DNA of 45,310 nucleotides from Planctomycetota bacterium (GTDB taxonomy: Bacteria; Planctomycetota; Phycisphaerae; Phycisphaerales; SM1A02): the NCBI GenBank assembly GCA_003671025.1, contig QWPW01000028.1:1-45310 (forward strand). Direction: 5' to 3'. The notes under the pieces were generated by a model that was not told where the DNA came from, searched no databases, and worked only from the letters and a program-made list of their open reading frames with translations. Positions 8,935 to 18,070 of this stretch are shown here, in pieces (the stretch's first letter is position 1; each line of letters starts with the position of its first letter). A program made the position numbers and the translations under genes.

Positions 8935-9816
8935 GTGCTCACGCCATCGACGCATCACCACTCCGCGCTGCCTTCGCCGCACACTTTGGCGCGAGGCGAC
9001 TTTGACATCGTGATTCGTCGGCTCGCCGATGACCTCGCGTTTGGCAGCGACAACTCGCGCCTGCTCGGCAGCGGATTGGAGTACGCGAGTTCGCGTCCCT
9101 ATCAACCAGGCGACTCGGTGCGCTTGCTCAACTGGCGACTCACCGCGCGAACCGGTCGCGCCTATGTGCGCGAGTATGAAGCGCTCAAACGCACCAGCGT
9201 CTACATCGTGGTCGATACGTCAGCGTCGATGTCTGTGCGTTCTTCGGCGCAGAGCAAACATGATCTCGCGTTGTGGATCGCGGCTGCGCTTGGACTCGTC
9301 GCACAGCGACGCATGAGTCCTGTCGCGATCGTCGGCGGCGGTGAGCGAACGCCTCCACTGGTCGCGAGTCTGCGCCGCAACGATTTGTGGCACAGCCTCG
9401 AGCCACTACGCGCGTGCCACTGGGATGAATCCACGTTGGTCGGTCAACGCGTCGACGAAATCACGGTGCGTGCGACGCGCGCAAGTGTCATGGTGATTCT
9501 CAGCGATCTCCATGATTCCTCGGCCATTGCCGCGATTCGACATGCGACGCAGAAGCACGACGTGTTGGTGATGCACACGCTTGATCCTCTGGAAACACGG
9601 CGCACCAAGGCGGGATACTTCCGTGCGCGCGATGCGGAAAGTGGTCGCGCCTTTTTGGGCACGAGCGCGACTCAACTGGCCAACGTTGAAGAAGTGCGCG
9701 ATGAGATTCTGCGCAGCGGCGCCGATTACTTACGTCTGGTGACCGATCAAGATTTCATCGCACCACTGCGACGATTTCTCACCACCCGCGGCGCCGTGAT
9801 GCGAGGACGCGGTTGA
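8935..9816 (+). CDS. DUF58 protein (VWA-like, MoxR partner)
   Basis: A soluble DUF58 protein of 293 residues with a GTG start at 8935. The signature of the family, RPYQPGDSVRLLNWRLTART followed by RAYVREYE, spans about residues 55-83. Beyond it lies a VWA-like fold with VVDTSASMSV (a MIDAS-type DxSxS). DUF58 proteins are almost always adjacent to MoxR and are assumed to be its clients or adaptors; the molecular role is not established. The stop TGA (9814-9816) overlaps the ATG of the next gene by one base, so the two are translationally coupled. Confidence 0.92.
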   Translation: MLTPSTHHHSALPSPHTLARGDFDIVIRRLADDLAFGSDNSRLLGSGLEYASSRPYQPGDSVRLLNWRLTARTGRAYVREYEALKRTSVYIVVDTSASMSVRSSAQSKHDLALWIAAALGLVAQRRMSPVAIVGGGERTPPLVASLRRNDLWHSLEPLRACHWDESTLVGQRVDEITVRATRASVMVILSDLHDSSAIAAIRHATQKHDVLVMHTLDPLETRRTKAGYFRARDAESGRAFLGTSATQLANVEEVRDEILRSGADYLRLVTDQDFIAPLRRFLTTRGAVMRGRG

Positions 9817-10754
9817 TGCGGCGCGCCATGATGAACATACGTATGAGCACACGGATGAGCGTGCGTCTGTGCGTTGTCGTGATGACACTCGCGATGCATG
9901 GCGCCGTCTCGGCGAGTTCTGCGATTGACGCGAACGATCTGCGCGCACCACGCGGCGTAACCGGCTCATTGGAGATTGAGTATCAACCGCGCAACGCCGA
10001 CTCGTCGTTGCGCGCGAAGGCGATGCGCGATTCCACCGCGCCGCTTATGGCGCGGGTCACGCCGCTGGGGAACGCGCGCTATCGCATCGAGTATCTCGGA
10101 GTCGTCAGTGGCAACTACGACCTCGCCGCGCTGCTCGAAGAATCCGATGGACGCGCGACCAGCAATCTTGCCGCGCTGCAGGTGGAGATCTTCACGCAAC
10201 TGCCGCCACAACATGGAACCGATGTCTTCGGCCTCGCCAACACTGACTTTGGAATCAGTGCGTATTACCGAGTGATGTTGGGCAGCTTGATTGTCTTGTG
10301 GTGCCTGATCCCGATCATCGTGATGATCCGTCGCTCCCTGCGCCGCGCGCCGATCGTGCCTGTTGAGATTGCCGTGGTTAACCCCAATGCGCGCGACATG
10401 CTGCGCGACGCGGTCGCTGCCGCAGGTTCACGCGAACTTACGCTCGAGGAGCGCGCGCGATTGGAGTTGCTGTTGTTGCAAGTGCTGCGCGATGAGAACG
10501 CAACCACAGGTGATGGCACGGCGCACGATGCGTCGCTCGCCACACTCGCCGACGCGATGGCAGCGCTGCGGCGTAACGCGCATAGTGCGCCGATCGTCCT
10601 CGCGGTTGAGCGTTGGTTGCACGCACATGACGACGACGCGAGCAGTGGTCGCAACCACGCCGACGCAGCGTTGCTCGCACTCAACGCAATGCCGCTGCGC
10701 CACAACGATGTCGATGAGCAACTGCGCGCGAGCACGAACGAAGGCGCGACATGA
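9816..10754 (+). CDS. Single-pass membrane protein of the MoxR operon
   Basis: A 312-residue protein of no family I recognise. Residues 1-35 form a signal-like segment (VRLCVVVMTLAMHGAVSASS), followed by an extracytoplasmic beta-type region of about 110 residues, one membrane helix (VMLGSLIVLWCLIPIIVMI, about 150-170) and a basic, Ala/Leu-rich cytoplasmic tail (REL-TLEERARLELLLLQVL). This layout matches the hypothetical membrane proteins often found between DUF58 and VWA genes. ATG at 9816 overlaps the DUF58 stop by one base, and its own stop overlaps the next start (10751), so it belongs to the coupled operon. A TTG at 9813 is a less likely start. The cytoplasmic tail may contact MoxR or the DUF58 protein (inference). 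Confidence 0.8.
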   Translation: MRRAMMNIRMSTRMSVRLCVVVMTLAMHGAVSASSAIDANDLRAPRGVTGSLEIEYQPRNADSSLRAKAMRDSTAPLMARVTPLGNARYRIEYLGVVSGNYDLAALLEESDGRATSNLAALQVEIFTQLPPQHGTDVFGLANTDFGISAYYRVMLGSLIVLWCLIPIIVMIRRSLRRAPIVPVEIAVVNPNARDMLRDAVAAAGSRELTLEERARLELLLLQVLRDENATTGDGTAHDASLATLADAMAALRRNAHSAPIVLAVERWLHAHDDDASSGRNHADAALLALNAMPLRHNDVDEQLRASTNEGAT

Positions 10755-11650
10755 CCTTCGCGCATCCGTGGGTCTTGCTCTTGCTCGCGTTGCCCGTCTT
10801 GTTGATGTGGACGGTCTTGGCGCGCAGCGCTGGAGTGGTGAGCCCCGCCGATCACACGCGTCATGAAGAACGACGCTGGTTGAGCCGCGTGCTCACAGGT
10901 TTTGATGCGGTTCCGCTGCTGCTGCTAGCGATCACCATCGTGATCCTCGCAAATCCCCAAACATTGCAAACACCCAAGCGCGAGCGCTCGCTGACCAACA
11001 TTCAACTCTGTCTTGACGTCTCGGGCAGCATGGGCGGACGCAACTATCAACTGGCCACGCAAGCGATCGATGAGTTCACTCGCGCGCGCGAAGGCGATGC
11101 GTTTGCACTCACGCTCTTTGGCGTCGCGCAGATTCGTTGGCTGCCGTTGACACAGGATTTGCAAGCGATTCGCAACGCCATGCCCTTTGCGAATCCTGAG
11201 AATCAACCAATGCACATGAGCGGCACCGCCATCGGAGCGGCGCTGCGATTTTGCCGCAAGAACATGATGAGCGAAACGCAATCGGGTGATCGACTCATCG
11301 TGCTCGTTTCCGATGGCATGAGCGCGGATCTAGGCGGTGGCGAAGAAGTCGCCGTGGGTGAAGAACTGCGCGATGCAGGAATCACCGTGTTTCACGTGCA
11401 TATTGATGAGTCGGAAGTCCCCAGCGAAATGGTCGAGCTCACGCAACTCACAGGTGGCGACGCCTTCGCCGCGACAGACTCCGCGAGCATCCGCGCGATC
11501 TTTCGTCACATCGATCGCATGAAGCCCGCGACCTTCGCACCCGTGGGCACGGTGCCGCTCGACGAGTTTCGCCCCTTCGCGTTCATCGCGTTGTGTTTGC
11601 TTTCGCTGCACACGTGCGGACTCTTTTTCGCGAGGTACACGCCGTGGTGA
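10751..11650 (+). CDS. Membrane-anchored VWA protein, BatA-like
   Basis: A 299-residue VWA protein like BatA of the aerotolerance (Bat) operons. Two N-terminal membrane helices (WVLLLLALPVLLMWTVL and VPLLLLAITIVILA) precede the VWA domain, which has an intact MIDAS: DVSGSM (about 89-94), the SGTAIGAALRFC Thr loop and VSDGMSADLGGG. A third helix near the C-terminus (FAFIALCLLSLHTCGLFFA) completes the BatA layout. The ATG overlaps the stop of the preceding gene by 4 bases (10751-10754), and its own stop overlaps the next start. The MIDAS suggests metal-dependent protein binding in the periplasm, with MoxR as likely chaperone. Confidence 0.9.
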   Translation: MTFAHPWVLLLLALPVLLMWTVLARSAGVVSPADHTRHEERRWLSRVLTGFDAVPLLLLAITIVILANPQTLQTPKRERSLTNIQLCLDVSGSMGGRNYQLATQAIDEFTRAREGDAFALTLFGVAQIRWLPLTQDLQAIRNAMPFANPENQPMHMSGTAIGAALRFCRKNMMSETQSGDRLIVLVSDGMSADLGGGEEVAVGEELRDAGITVFHVHIDESEVPSEMVELTQLTGGDAFAATDSASIRAIFRHIDRMKPATFAPVGTVPLDEFRPFAFIALCLLSLHTCGLFFARYTPW

Positions 11651-12660
11651 GCAGCGCCATGATCAACATCATCGCGGCCGCGGTGCTGCTGCTCGCGTTG
11701 TTCGCAGAGCATCTCCATGCGCGGCGCGTTCAAGTGGTGGCGCGTCTTGCGTTTGGTCCCAGTGGTCGGCCAGTGTGGTGGGCGCGCGCGGCGCCGACCG
11801 CGCGCGCAATCGCGCTGGCGCTCGCGGTGTGGGGCGCGCTCATCTTGTGGCAACATGATCCGATCGAAGCCAACGAAATGCCCGATGCGCGCGCGTCACG
11901 TCAATTGCTGGTGGTGCTTGATGTGTCGCCGAGCATGAACCTCCTCGACGCAGGACCAAGCGCAGAAAAAAATTCGCGCGGCGCATGGGCGGGGCAGCTT
12001 TTACAAGGCATTCTTGATCGCATCGATATGAAAGACACGCGCATCTCGATGATCGCCTTCTACACCAAAGCGGTTGCGCTGCTTCAAGACAGCAGCGACA
12101 AAAATTTGGTCTCCGGATTGATGGATGGACTTCCGCTCTACACCGCGTTCAAAGCGGGCGAGACTGATTTGCAAGCAGGACTCGATGAGGCATTCACCAT
12201 GGCGCGCGGTTGGGCCCGCGCTTCCACGACGTTGGTGGTGATCAGTGACGGCGATCTCACGAAACCAGTGGTGCCTACTGCGCGCCCCGCTTCCATCGCC
12301 GATGTCATTGTCATTGGCGTCGGGGACCCCAGTCGCGCGACGAGTGTGGGCGGACACAGTTCGCGTCAAGATGAGTGGGTGCTCAAATCACTCGCGGGCA
12401 AACTCGACGGCTACTACCACCAAGGCAATACCAAGCATTTGCCCAGCGAAGTCGTCAATCGTCTCACCATGATTGCGCCGCGTGTCGGCGACGCAATCAG
12501 CATGCGCGAAGCAGGATTGCTCGCACTTGGTGTTGGCGGCGCGATGCTGGGATTGCTCGGTCTTGCGTTGATGCGCTTCGGTGTGCGTCGTGAATATCGC
12601 GCGGCGTTGGCGGGACCGCGTGTTGCTCGCAACGTCTCTGCCGCGGGAGTCAACTCATGA
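11647..12660 (+). CDS. Second membrane VWA protein, BatB-like
   Basis: A second VWA protein of about 337 residues. The GTG at 11647 forms a GTGA overlap with the stop of the previous gene; the ATG at 11659 is the alternative. Membrane helices are IIAAAVLLLALFAEHL and TARAIALALAVWGALILWQ near the start, and a last helix AGLLALGVGGAMLGLLGLAL near the end. The VWA domain starts LLVVLDVSPSMNLLDAG (MIDAS D-x-S-x-S retained, about 92-96), with GETDLQAGLDEA and VVISDGDLT for the other metal-site loops. Tandem BatA/BatB genes are normal in MoxR operons. The stop overlaps the next ATG by 4 bases. No enzymatic motif is present; a periplasmic scaffold or sensor role is inferred. Confidence 0.88.
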   Translation: MSSAMINIIAAAVLLLALFAEHLHARRVQVVARLAFGPSGRPVWWARAAPTARAIALALAVWGALILWQHDPIEANEMPDARASRQLLVVLDVSPSMNLLDAGPSAEKNSRGAWAGQLLQGILDRIDMKDTRISMIAFYTKAVALLQDSSDKNLVSGLMDGLPLYTAFKAGETDLQAGLDEAFTMARGWARASTTLVVISDGDLTKPVVPTARPASIADVIVIGVGDPSRATSVGGHSSRQDEWVLKSLAGKLDGYYHQGNTKHLPSEVVNRLTMIAPRVGDAISMREAGLLALGVGGAMLGLLGLALMRFGVRREYRAALAGPRVARNVSAAGVNS

Positions 12661-13535
12661 GTCTCCATCGCGTTGCTTGGACTGCGTTCGCGTTGATGCC
12701 AGTCGCACTGCTCGCGTTTCACTTTGGTCCTGGTCAACACGCGTGGAACGAAGACCTCGCCGCACGCGTGCTCGACCGTGCGCACGCCGCACAGAGCCAA
12801 GCGTTGCAATTGCAAGCCGACGCGTATGACGCGCATCTCGCAGCGATCGCCGCGCGCGCCGCAGCATTTGCCAACGACAACGCGGCGCTCACGCAAACGG
12901 CGAAGCACGCAAGCGCTGCCGAAGATGTCGCCTACGACGCCGCAGCGAATGCGTGGCAAGAGACCGCGAGCGTGCTCAGCGAAGCCCAGTTGTTGCTTGA
13001 CGCGAGTAAGCCCTCGGTCAAAGACACGATTCGTCTCGCTCACGCGCGCGCGTTGGTGCGCGCAGGCGAAATCGGCGCGGGTGCCAACGAGCTCGAGGAC
13101 TTGCTCGACTCGATGCAACCATCCGCTGATTCCGACGGCGCGAGTCAAGCAGCGCTCGCCATCGCTGCACGCGAAGAACTCGCCACCGCGTATTACTACG
13201 GCGCGCGTTTGATGCGACTCGCAGGAAAGCCCGCAGCCGAATGGCGCGCAGTCTCCGCACGCGCGCGGCAGAACTTTCACTTTCTCGCCGAGCAGGCAAA
13301 GGCCGAAGGCGCAGCAAACAGCGCGACAACCAACCATCAATTGAATGGCGAGTTGGTGCTCAACCTTGAGCAAAGTTCGCTGGCAGAGCTCTACGCCAAA
13401 GCGCGCCCCAAAGATTCGCCCACCGGAAACGGACGCGGCTTGGGCGAACCAAGACCAGGTCGTCGCGGCAATCGTCCCAGTGACAAGCCCGACAAAGGCG
13501 CTGGTCTCAACGGCGAAATCGGTGACGGGTGGTGA
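12657..13535 (+). CDS. Membrane-anchored helical protein of the MoxR operon
   Basis: A 292-residue protein with an N-terminal membrane or signal segment (VAWTAFALMPVALLAFHFG, 6-24) and a long Ala-rich helical region (about 30-230) that could form coiled coils or degenerate TPRs. The last 50 residues are low-complexity, rich in Gly, Pro, Arg and Asp. In other Bat operons a TPR protein (BatE or BatC) occupies this position, so it may be the functional counterpart; sequence similarity is not evident to me. ATG overlaps the previous stop (12657-12660) by 4 bases. Confidence 0.75.
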   Translation: MSLHRVAWTAFALMPVALLAFHFGPGQHAWNEDLAARVLDRAHAAQSQALQLQADAYDAHLAAIAARAAAFANDNAALTQTAKHASAAEDVAYDAAANAWQETASVLSEAQLLLDASKPSVKDTIRLAHARALVRAGEIGAGANELEDLLDSMQPSADSDGASQAALAIAAREELATAYYYGARLMRLAGKPAAEWRAVSARARQNFHFLAEQAKAEGAANSATTNHQLNGELVLNLEQSSLAELYAKARPKDSPTGNGRGLGEPRPGRRGNRPSDKPDKGAGLNGEIGDGW

Positions 13536-13579
13536 CACGCATGCAATCACATAGACGCGCACTTCGCGCGGAGAACACC

Positions 13580-16500
13580 ATGAAGATCAGCAACACGATC
13601 GCTTTCGTTCCGTCATTGCGCACATCGATGCATGCATCAACGCTCACCGCATGCGTGATGCTCGCAGTGCTTGACGTGTGTGCCAACAGCGCGCTTGCGC
13701 AGTCCGCTCCGATGGTGCGCATGACGCCCGCGATCAGGGCCATTCCCGCCGAGATCAAAGCGGCCGTCACTGCCGCTCAAGCGAGCGATGATCGACCCGA
13801 CTTCGAAGCATCCACGACGCAAGGCGAGAGTCCCATCGGTGATGCAACGCTCACCCCTGATGTCATTGCCGCGCGAGCTGCGAGTGGACTCGATGCGGCG
13901 GAAATCGCTGAAATGAAAGCGGTTTTCGATGCATTCACCCCGAACCAACAAGAAGAGATGCGCGCGTACTACACCGATCTTGGCATTGATCTTGATGTGC
14001 TCTTTGGTGTCGCATCGGCCAAGGCCGCGCAAGCACAGAAGGGTCAGATGATTGCCCAGTCGATGCGCGAACTCGACTTCGTGCGCGCCCCCGCGGCCGT
14101 GCTTTCGGCGCGAGCCAAACTCGGATTCGGTCAAGTGTCGCAACCTGATCCAACTTCGGCGACGCCAAGCGATGTGGCCAAGTGGATTCACTTGCAAGTG
14201 ATGGCCGGCGAGTGGAACACGTTGACCCAGTTTCTCGCCGCGCGTCCGGTGTTGGAGTCGGAGGCGATTTACGCTGCGGTGTTGCAAGCGATGAATCGCG
14301 GCGACACCGGACTATTGCCCGAAGAAGTGCTCGCATTGGCGCAAGCGTCGCCCAGTGATTTCAAGCCCTGGCAAGTGACCGCGTTAGGAAAGATGTTGCG
14401 TCTCGCCGCCGCGAAGTACAGCACTGGTGTGATGCTCGAATCGATCCGCGCAGGCACTGGATATTTTGGGCCGCAGAGTGTTGAGAGTCGTCGTCGCACC
14501 GTGGAGTTTCTCGCGGGAGCGGGCTTGCTGGTGGACGCGTATGAGTTTCTTCCCTCGCTGGAAGATGCGCGCGCCGCGGCCGACGGCGCGTTGTTGTTGG
14601 TTCACGCGCGCTACAAGTTGAGTCTCGCCACAACGATGGGCGACGCGCCCGCCGCCGAAGTCGCGCGCATCGAAGCGTGGAACATCTTGTGCGAATGTGC
14701 GCTGCTCGACAACGAAACCTTCGAAAACCGCCGCGAATCGATGGGTCTTGCGCTCGAATTGATGAATCAAGTTCCGCGCGCGCAAGTGGCGCCGTGGCTC
14801 ACGCAAGTCTTCGCGAGTTCATCGCTTGGCCCAGCGGCGCTCGAAGCGCTCGCGCTCACCGCGACCGCGATGGGGGACCTCAAGATCAGCGTCGAGCAAC
14901 GCGCGCAAGCAATCCTCGGACTCAAAGAGGCTGTCGATGTGCTGCTCTTGCGCGACGATGTCGACTCGGAAGCGCTGCGCGTTCCACTGCGCATGTTGAC
15001 CACCGCGTTGGTCGCCGAGATGGAGCAAACCGTCACCGAGAAAGGCACGCAACGCATCATCGCTCGCGAGTTGCAATTGCTGCTGCGCGCGATTCCCAGC
15101 GAAAAATGGCTGCGCGCGTTGGAACCATCGCTGGCCACACGCGCGCGCAAAGCGTGCATCGCACTCGCGACCACGGCCGACGAAACAGATCTCGCGCTCT
15201 CATTGCTCGGTGCTGCACTCACGCACTCTCCCACCGAGGCTGCTTCGTTCGCCGATGATTTCTTGAGCAAGTGGACCGCGCGTCTCAGTCCGCAACAGGA
15301 CTATCCGCCCGAGATGATGCAGTACATGATGATGTATCGCGACGCGATGCCCATGGCTCCGCTCACTCGCGGCCGACAACATCGCAATCTCGATCGACTC
15401 GCGCAATTGCTGAACACGCTGCGTGGCGTCATCGTGAAGCCAAGCGGCGAAACACTCGAACCGCGCGATTTGCCCAGTCTCGTCGGCGCGTTTCAAGCGT
15501 GCCACGCTTCGACCGAAGTCTACGATTCCGCGGATATCACCCGCATTTTCGGTGATCGCGAATCGATGTCAGCGCAGACTGCGGCGAGCTTGGCCATCAC
15601 CATGGGCGGCAGTCTCAACGGTGATTGGCGCAGTCGCGCCGCGCAGAAAGCGAGCGGCACCAAACGTTCGGACAACGAAATCGCGATGTTGGTGGACACG
15701 GGTTACGCGCTCGCGCTTGAACTCGCCGAGAGCGCCGTCGCGCGTGAACCGCAGTCGTGGAGTCTTGCGGTGCTCAAGGCATCGCTCACCTTTGACCGCA
15801 TGCAATTCAACCAGAGTCAGAAGGGCGTGATTGATCCCACGCAAGCGAACACGTATCGCCAAGCGGCGTTCGAGGCGTTCGCAGAAGCGGCAACGCGTTA
15901 CCTCGCGGCGTTGGAGCGTGGCGACGCGCGCGACGATCCCACGATTCATCTGCGTTGGTTTGGTGCCGCGATGGGAACGGCCGAACTCAACTTCTTGCGC
16001 GTCGATGATTTGCCCAAAGAAGGCACGCTGCAAGATGATCAGATCGAGTTGATTCGCAAGTCGCTCATCACGCTGAACTCCGACGCGTATGACCGACATC
16101 TCGCCGCCTTCGCCAACGCGGTGCAAGGCGCCGTTGAACGCGCCGCTCCCGAAGTCAAACCGCGACTGGTGCATCACGCGCTGCGCGTGCTCGGCGCGCA
16201 TCCCGCGGGGGCGTCGTTGCGATCGATGGAAGAGCTCTATCGCGACCTCGTCAAAAACGAAATCCATTTGCGACTCACGCTTGATGGAACCGATCGTGTC
16301 GGTGTGGGTCAACCGTTCGCGCTCTTGCTCTCGTTGCGCTACACGCACTCGGTGGATCGCGAAACAGGCGGGTTCGCGAAATACCTACAAAACGGCGTGT
16401 ACGGGCGCATTGGCAACAACTTTCGCCAGATCAACTATCGCGATCAATTGCAGAAAGCGATTGAGAGTTCACTCACGCAACAGTTCGATGTGCAAGCGAT

Positions 16501-17578
16501 TGGCTTCTTTGATCCCTTCATGCCCGCGCGCGGAGTCGTCGAAGATGGCGATGCGGGTTGGCTCGAAAAACCCATGGCCTATCTGTTGTTGACTCGGCGC
16601 GATCCCACCGTGGACGCCGTCCCCTCGGTGGTGGTGGACATGCAGTTCACCGATCAAACTGGTCCGGTGACGTTGGCGCTTCCCAGCAACACGCCGTTGT
16701 TAGCCGCGAGCGGTGAGCGCGCGCCGCGACCAGTGCGCAAACTTGAGATTTCGCAGCTGCTTGATGTGCGCAGTGCGCATGATTCAAGTCGAGGCGCCGA
16801 TGAGAGCAACGTGGTCACGCTGGAGATTCGCATGCACGGCGATGGCGTACTGCCCACACCGCGCGACGTGCTCGATGGACTCGACACCGCGCTCGCGGGG
16901 TACACACTCGCGAGTGATGCAGTGACTGCGAATCCACCGATCATCACCGAGTCAAGCAACGCGATGCCTTCCCGGATGTCCATGATGTCCATGATGTCGG
17001 GAACGCCTGATGAACCCGCCGATGGATATCCAGAGGCGGATGCCGATGGCATGTATCGCTTGGCCGTCGAGCAAACCTTCACCGTGAAATACACGCGCAC
17101 TTCGAGCGCGATGGGCAACGCATTCACGCTGCCCACGCTCAAGCCTGGCGTGGTTGCCACCCTCGAGTCGCGCGCGTATTCCGATCTTGACATCGTGCCC
17201 GTCACCAATAAGTCTGTCGCAGTAGTGACGCCGATGTGGACTCTCGAACGACTTGCCGCCATCGCGCTTGGACTCGCGTTTTTGGGGGGAATCACAGTGT
17301 TTTTGCGTCGTCGTGGCGCGCGTGAACTTCCTGTTGCAACCGCCGCGTGGACTCCAGCGCGACTCACTCCGCTGGGAGTGGTCACGTCGTTGCGACGACT
17401 CGAGCGCGATCATGGTGCGTCGCTCGCGAGCGCGCACGCCGAAAAACTTCGCAGTGAAATCACCCTGCTCGAACTCAAGTACTTCGGCCCGCAGGCCGGC
17501 GAGTTCATCGAAGCGGATCTGCGCAGCGTCATCACTCGTTGGCAAGACGCCCTTCCGGGCGCGAAGCCGTCGCGGTAA
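13580..17578 (+). CDS. Very large envelope protein ending the MoxR operon
   Basis: A 1332-residue protein I cannot assign to a family. The ATG at 13580 (MKISNTIAF) has GGAG 8 bases upstream and gives a signal peptide with core ACVMLAVLDVCANSALA; a GTG at 13532 overlapping the previous stop is an alternative. The bulk (about 50-800) is Ala/Leu-rich and helical, resembling TPR or HEAT-like solenoids. The later part (about 800-1200) is more beta-like and ends near a Met/Ser run (16974-17000). One C-terminal membrane helix (LERLAAIALGLAFLGGITVF, about 1222-1243) is followed by an 86-residue cytoplasmic tail. Large proteins with this topology (BatD-like) close MoxR-VWA operons. It is probably the main structural partner of the two VWA proteins. 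An unrelated dockerin-like relic follows 33 bases after its stop. Confidence 0.85.
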   Translation: MKISNTIAFVPSLRTSMHASTLTACVMLAVLDVCANSALAQSAPMVRMTPAIRAIPAEIKAAVTAAQASDDRPDFEASTTQGESPIGDATLTPDVIAARAASGLDAAEIAEMKAVFDAFTPNQQEEMRAYYTDLGIDLDVLFGVASAKAAQAQKGQMIAQSMRELDFVRAPAAVLSARAKLGFGQVSQPDPTSATPSDVAKWIHLQVMAGEWNTLTQFLAARPVLESEAIYAAVLQAMNRGDTGLLPEEVLALAQASPSDFKPWQVTALGKMLRLAAAKYSTGVMLESIRAGTGYFGPQSVESRRRTVEFLAGAGLLVDAYEFLPSLEDARAAADGALLLVHARYKLSLATTMGDAPAAEVARIEAWNILCECALLDNETFENRRESMGLALELMNQVPRAQVAPWLTQVFASSSLGPAALEALALTATAMGDLKISVEQRAQAILGLKEAVDVLLLRDDVDSEALRVPLRMLTTALVAEMEQTVTEKGTQRIIARELQLLLRAIPSEKWLRALEPSLATRARKACIALATTADETDLALSLLGAALTHSPTEAASFADDFLSKWTARLSPQQDYPPEMMQYMMMYRDAMPMAPLTRGRQHRNLDRLAQLLNTLRGVIVKPSGETLEPRDLPSLVGAFQACHASTEVYDSADITRIFGDRESMSAQTAASLAITMGGSLNGDWRSRAAQKASGTKRSDNEIAMLVDTGYALALELAESAVAREPQSWSLAVLKASLTFDRMQFNQSQKGVIDPTQANTYRQAAFEAFAEAATRYLAALERGDARDDPTIHLRWFGAAMGTAELNFLRVDDLPKEGTLQDDQIELIRKSLITLNSDAYDRHLAAFANAVQGAVERAAPEVKPRLVHHALRVLGAHPAGASLRSMEELYRDLVKNEIHLRLTLDGTDRVGVGQPFALLLSLRYTHSVDRETGGFAKYLQNGVYGRIGNNFRQINYRDQLQKAIESSLTQQFDVQAIGFFDPFMPARGVVEDGDAGWLEKPMAYLLLTRRDPTVDAVPSVVVDMQFTDQTGPVTLALPSNTPLLAASGERAPRPVRKLEISQLLDVRSAHDSSRGADESNVVTLEIRMHGDGVLPTPRDVLDGLDTALAGYTLASDAVTANPPIITESSNAMPSRMSMMSMMSGTPDEPADGYPEADADGMYRLAVEQTFTVKYTRTSSAMGNAFTLPTLKPGVVATLESRAYSDLDIVPVTNKSVAVVTPMWTLERLAAIALGLAFLGGITVFLRRRGARELPVATAAWTPARLTPLGVVTSLRRLERDHGASLASAHAEKLRSEITLLELKYFGPQAGEFIEADLRSVITRWQDALPGAKPSR

Positions 17579-17610
17579 GCGCGATCCATCACGTAAACGC
17601 GTCGGACGTG

Positions 17611-17699
17611 ACGCGATCGGCGACCTCAACAGTGACGGCGTCGTCGATGCGATGGACCTCGGCATAATCCTCGGCCGCTTCGGCGTCCCGGTGTACTGA
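17611..17699 (+). pseudogene. Orphan dockerin-like gene end, relic
   Basis: Just after the large envelope gene, in another frame, lies a stretch that reads AIGDLNSDGVVDAMDLGIIL-GRFGVPVY then stop. This is exactly the C-terminal calcium-loop tag of the secreted protein at 18071. Bases 17619-17700 match 18539-18620 with 8 differences out of 82 by my alignment. There is no signal peptide, start codon with ribosome site, or preceding domain of its own, so it is best read as the surviving 3' end of a deleted or displaced secreted-protein gene. A terminator (17726-17752) still follows it. Confidence 0.75.
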
Positions 17700-17725
17700 G
17701 CACAACACTCATGACATCGCGTGAA

Positions 17726-17752
17726 GGCCGCGGAGTTTTTTCGCGGCCTTTT
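17726..17752 (+). terminator. Rho-independent terminator
   Basis: A 7-base GC stem (GGCCGCG / CGCGGCC) with a 9-base loop rich in T, followed by TTTT. It terminates the MoxR operon transcript and the dockerin relic. The trailing bases (CCTTTTGCAT) are the same as those after the terminator at 18647, part of a duplicated gene end. Confidence 0.8.
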
Positions 17753-18070
17753 GCATGGACTTTGCAGACAAGGTGCATAGGTTCGCCTTCCTGCGTTCGC
17801 CTCGCCAAGCAGTCGCTCAGTTCGCACGCCGCATTGATTGCGTAATTGCGCAAGTCGCTCTTGCGCATTCGCTTGAGTTCGCTGCGCGATGTCGTCTCTG
17901 CATCGATGTCTCACTGAGCGAATGGGTAAGTATTCGTTTGTCTCGCGCGCGCGAAAGAATCTCATCGATCCTGCAACGCTCCAATGAGTTGCGCAGCCGT
18001 CGTGGAAAACATATGTTGCGTCGATCACCAGAACGTCTCTGGCCAAACTCTTTCCGGAGGACATTTACAG
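17753..18070. promoter_or_regulatory. 318-base leader region of the small secreted protein gene
   Basis: No gene is apparent. It must contain the promoter for the gene at 18071, because a terminator lies just upstream. A strong ribosome site GGAGG (18056-18060) sits 10 bases before the ATG at 18071 and decides that start over an earlier in-frame ATG at 17984. I could not pick out certain -35/-10 elements. Confidence 0.45.

Noticed and set aside
12414-13562. 382-codon minus-strand frame
   Set aside because: Lies wholly antisense to two coupled genes of the MoxR operon and has shadow-type composition.
16970-17005. Short ATGTCC/ATGATG tandem repeat
   Set aside because: A small Met/Ser run within a coding region; too short to be a meaningful repeat element.
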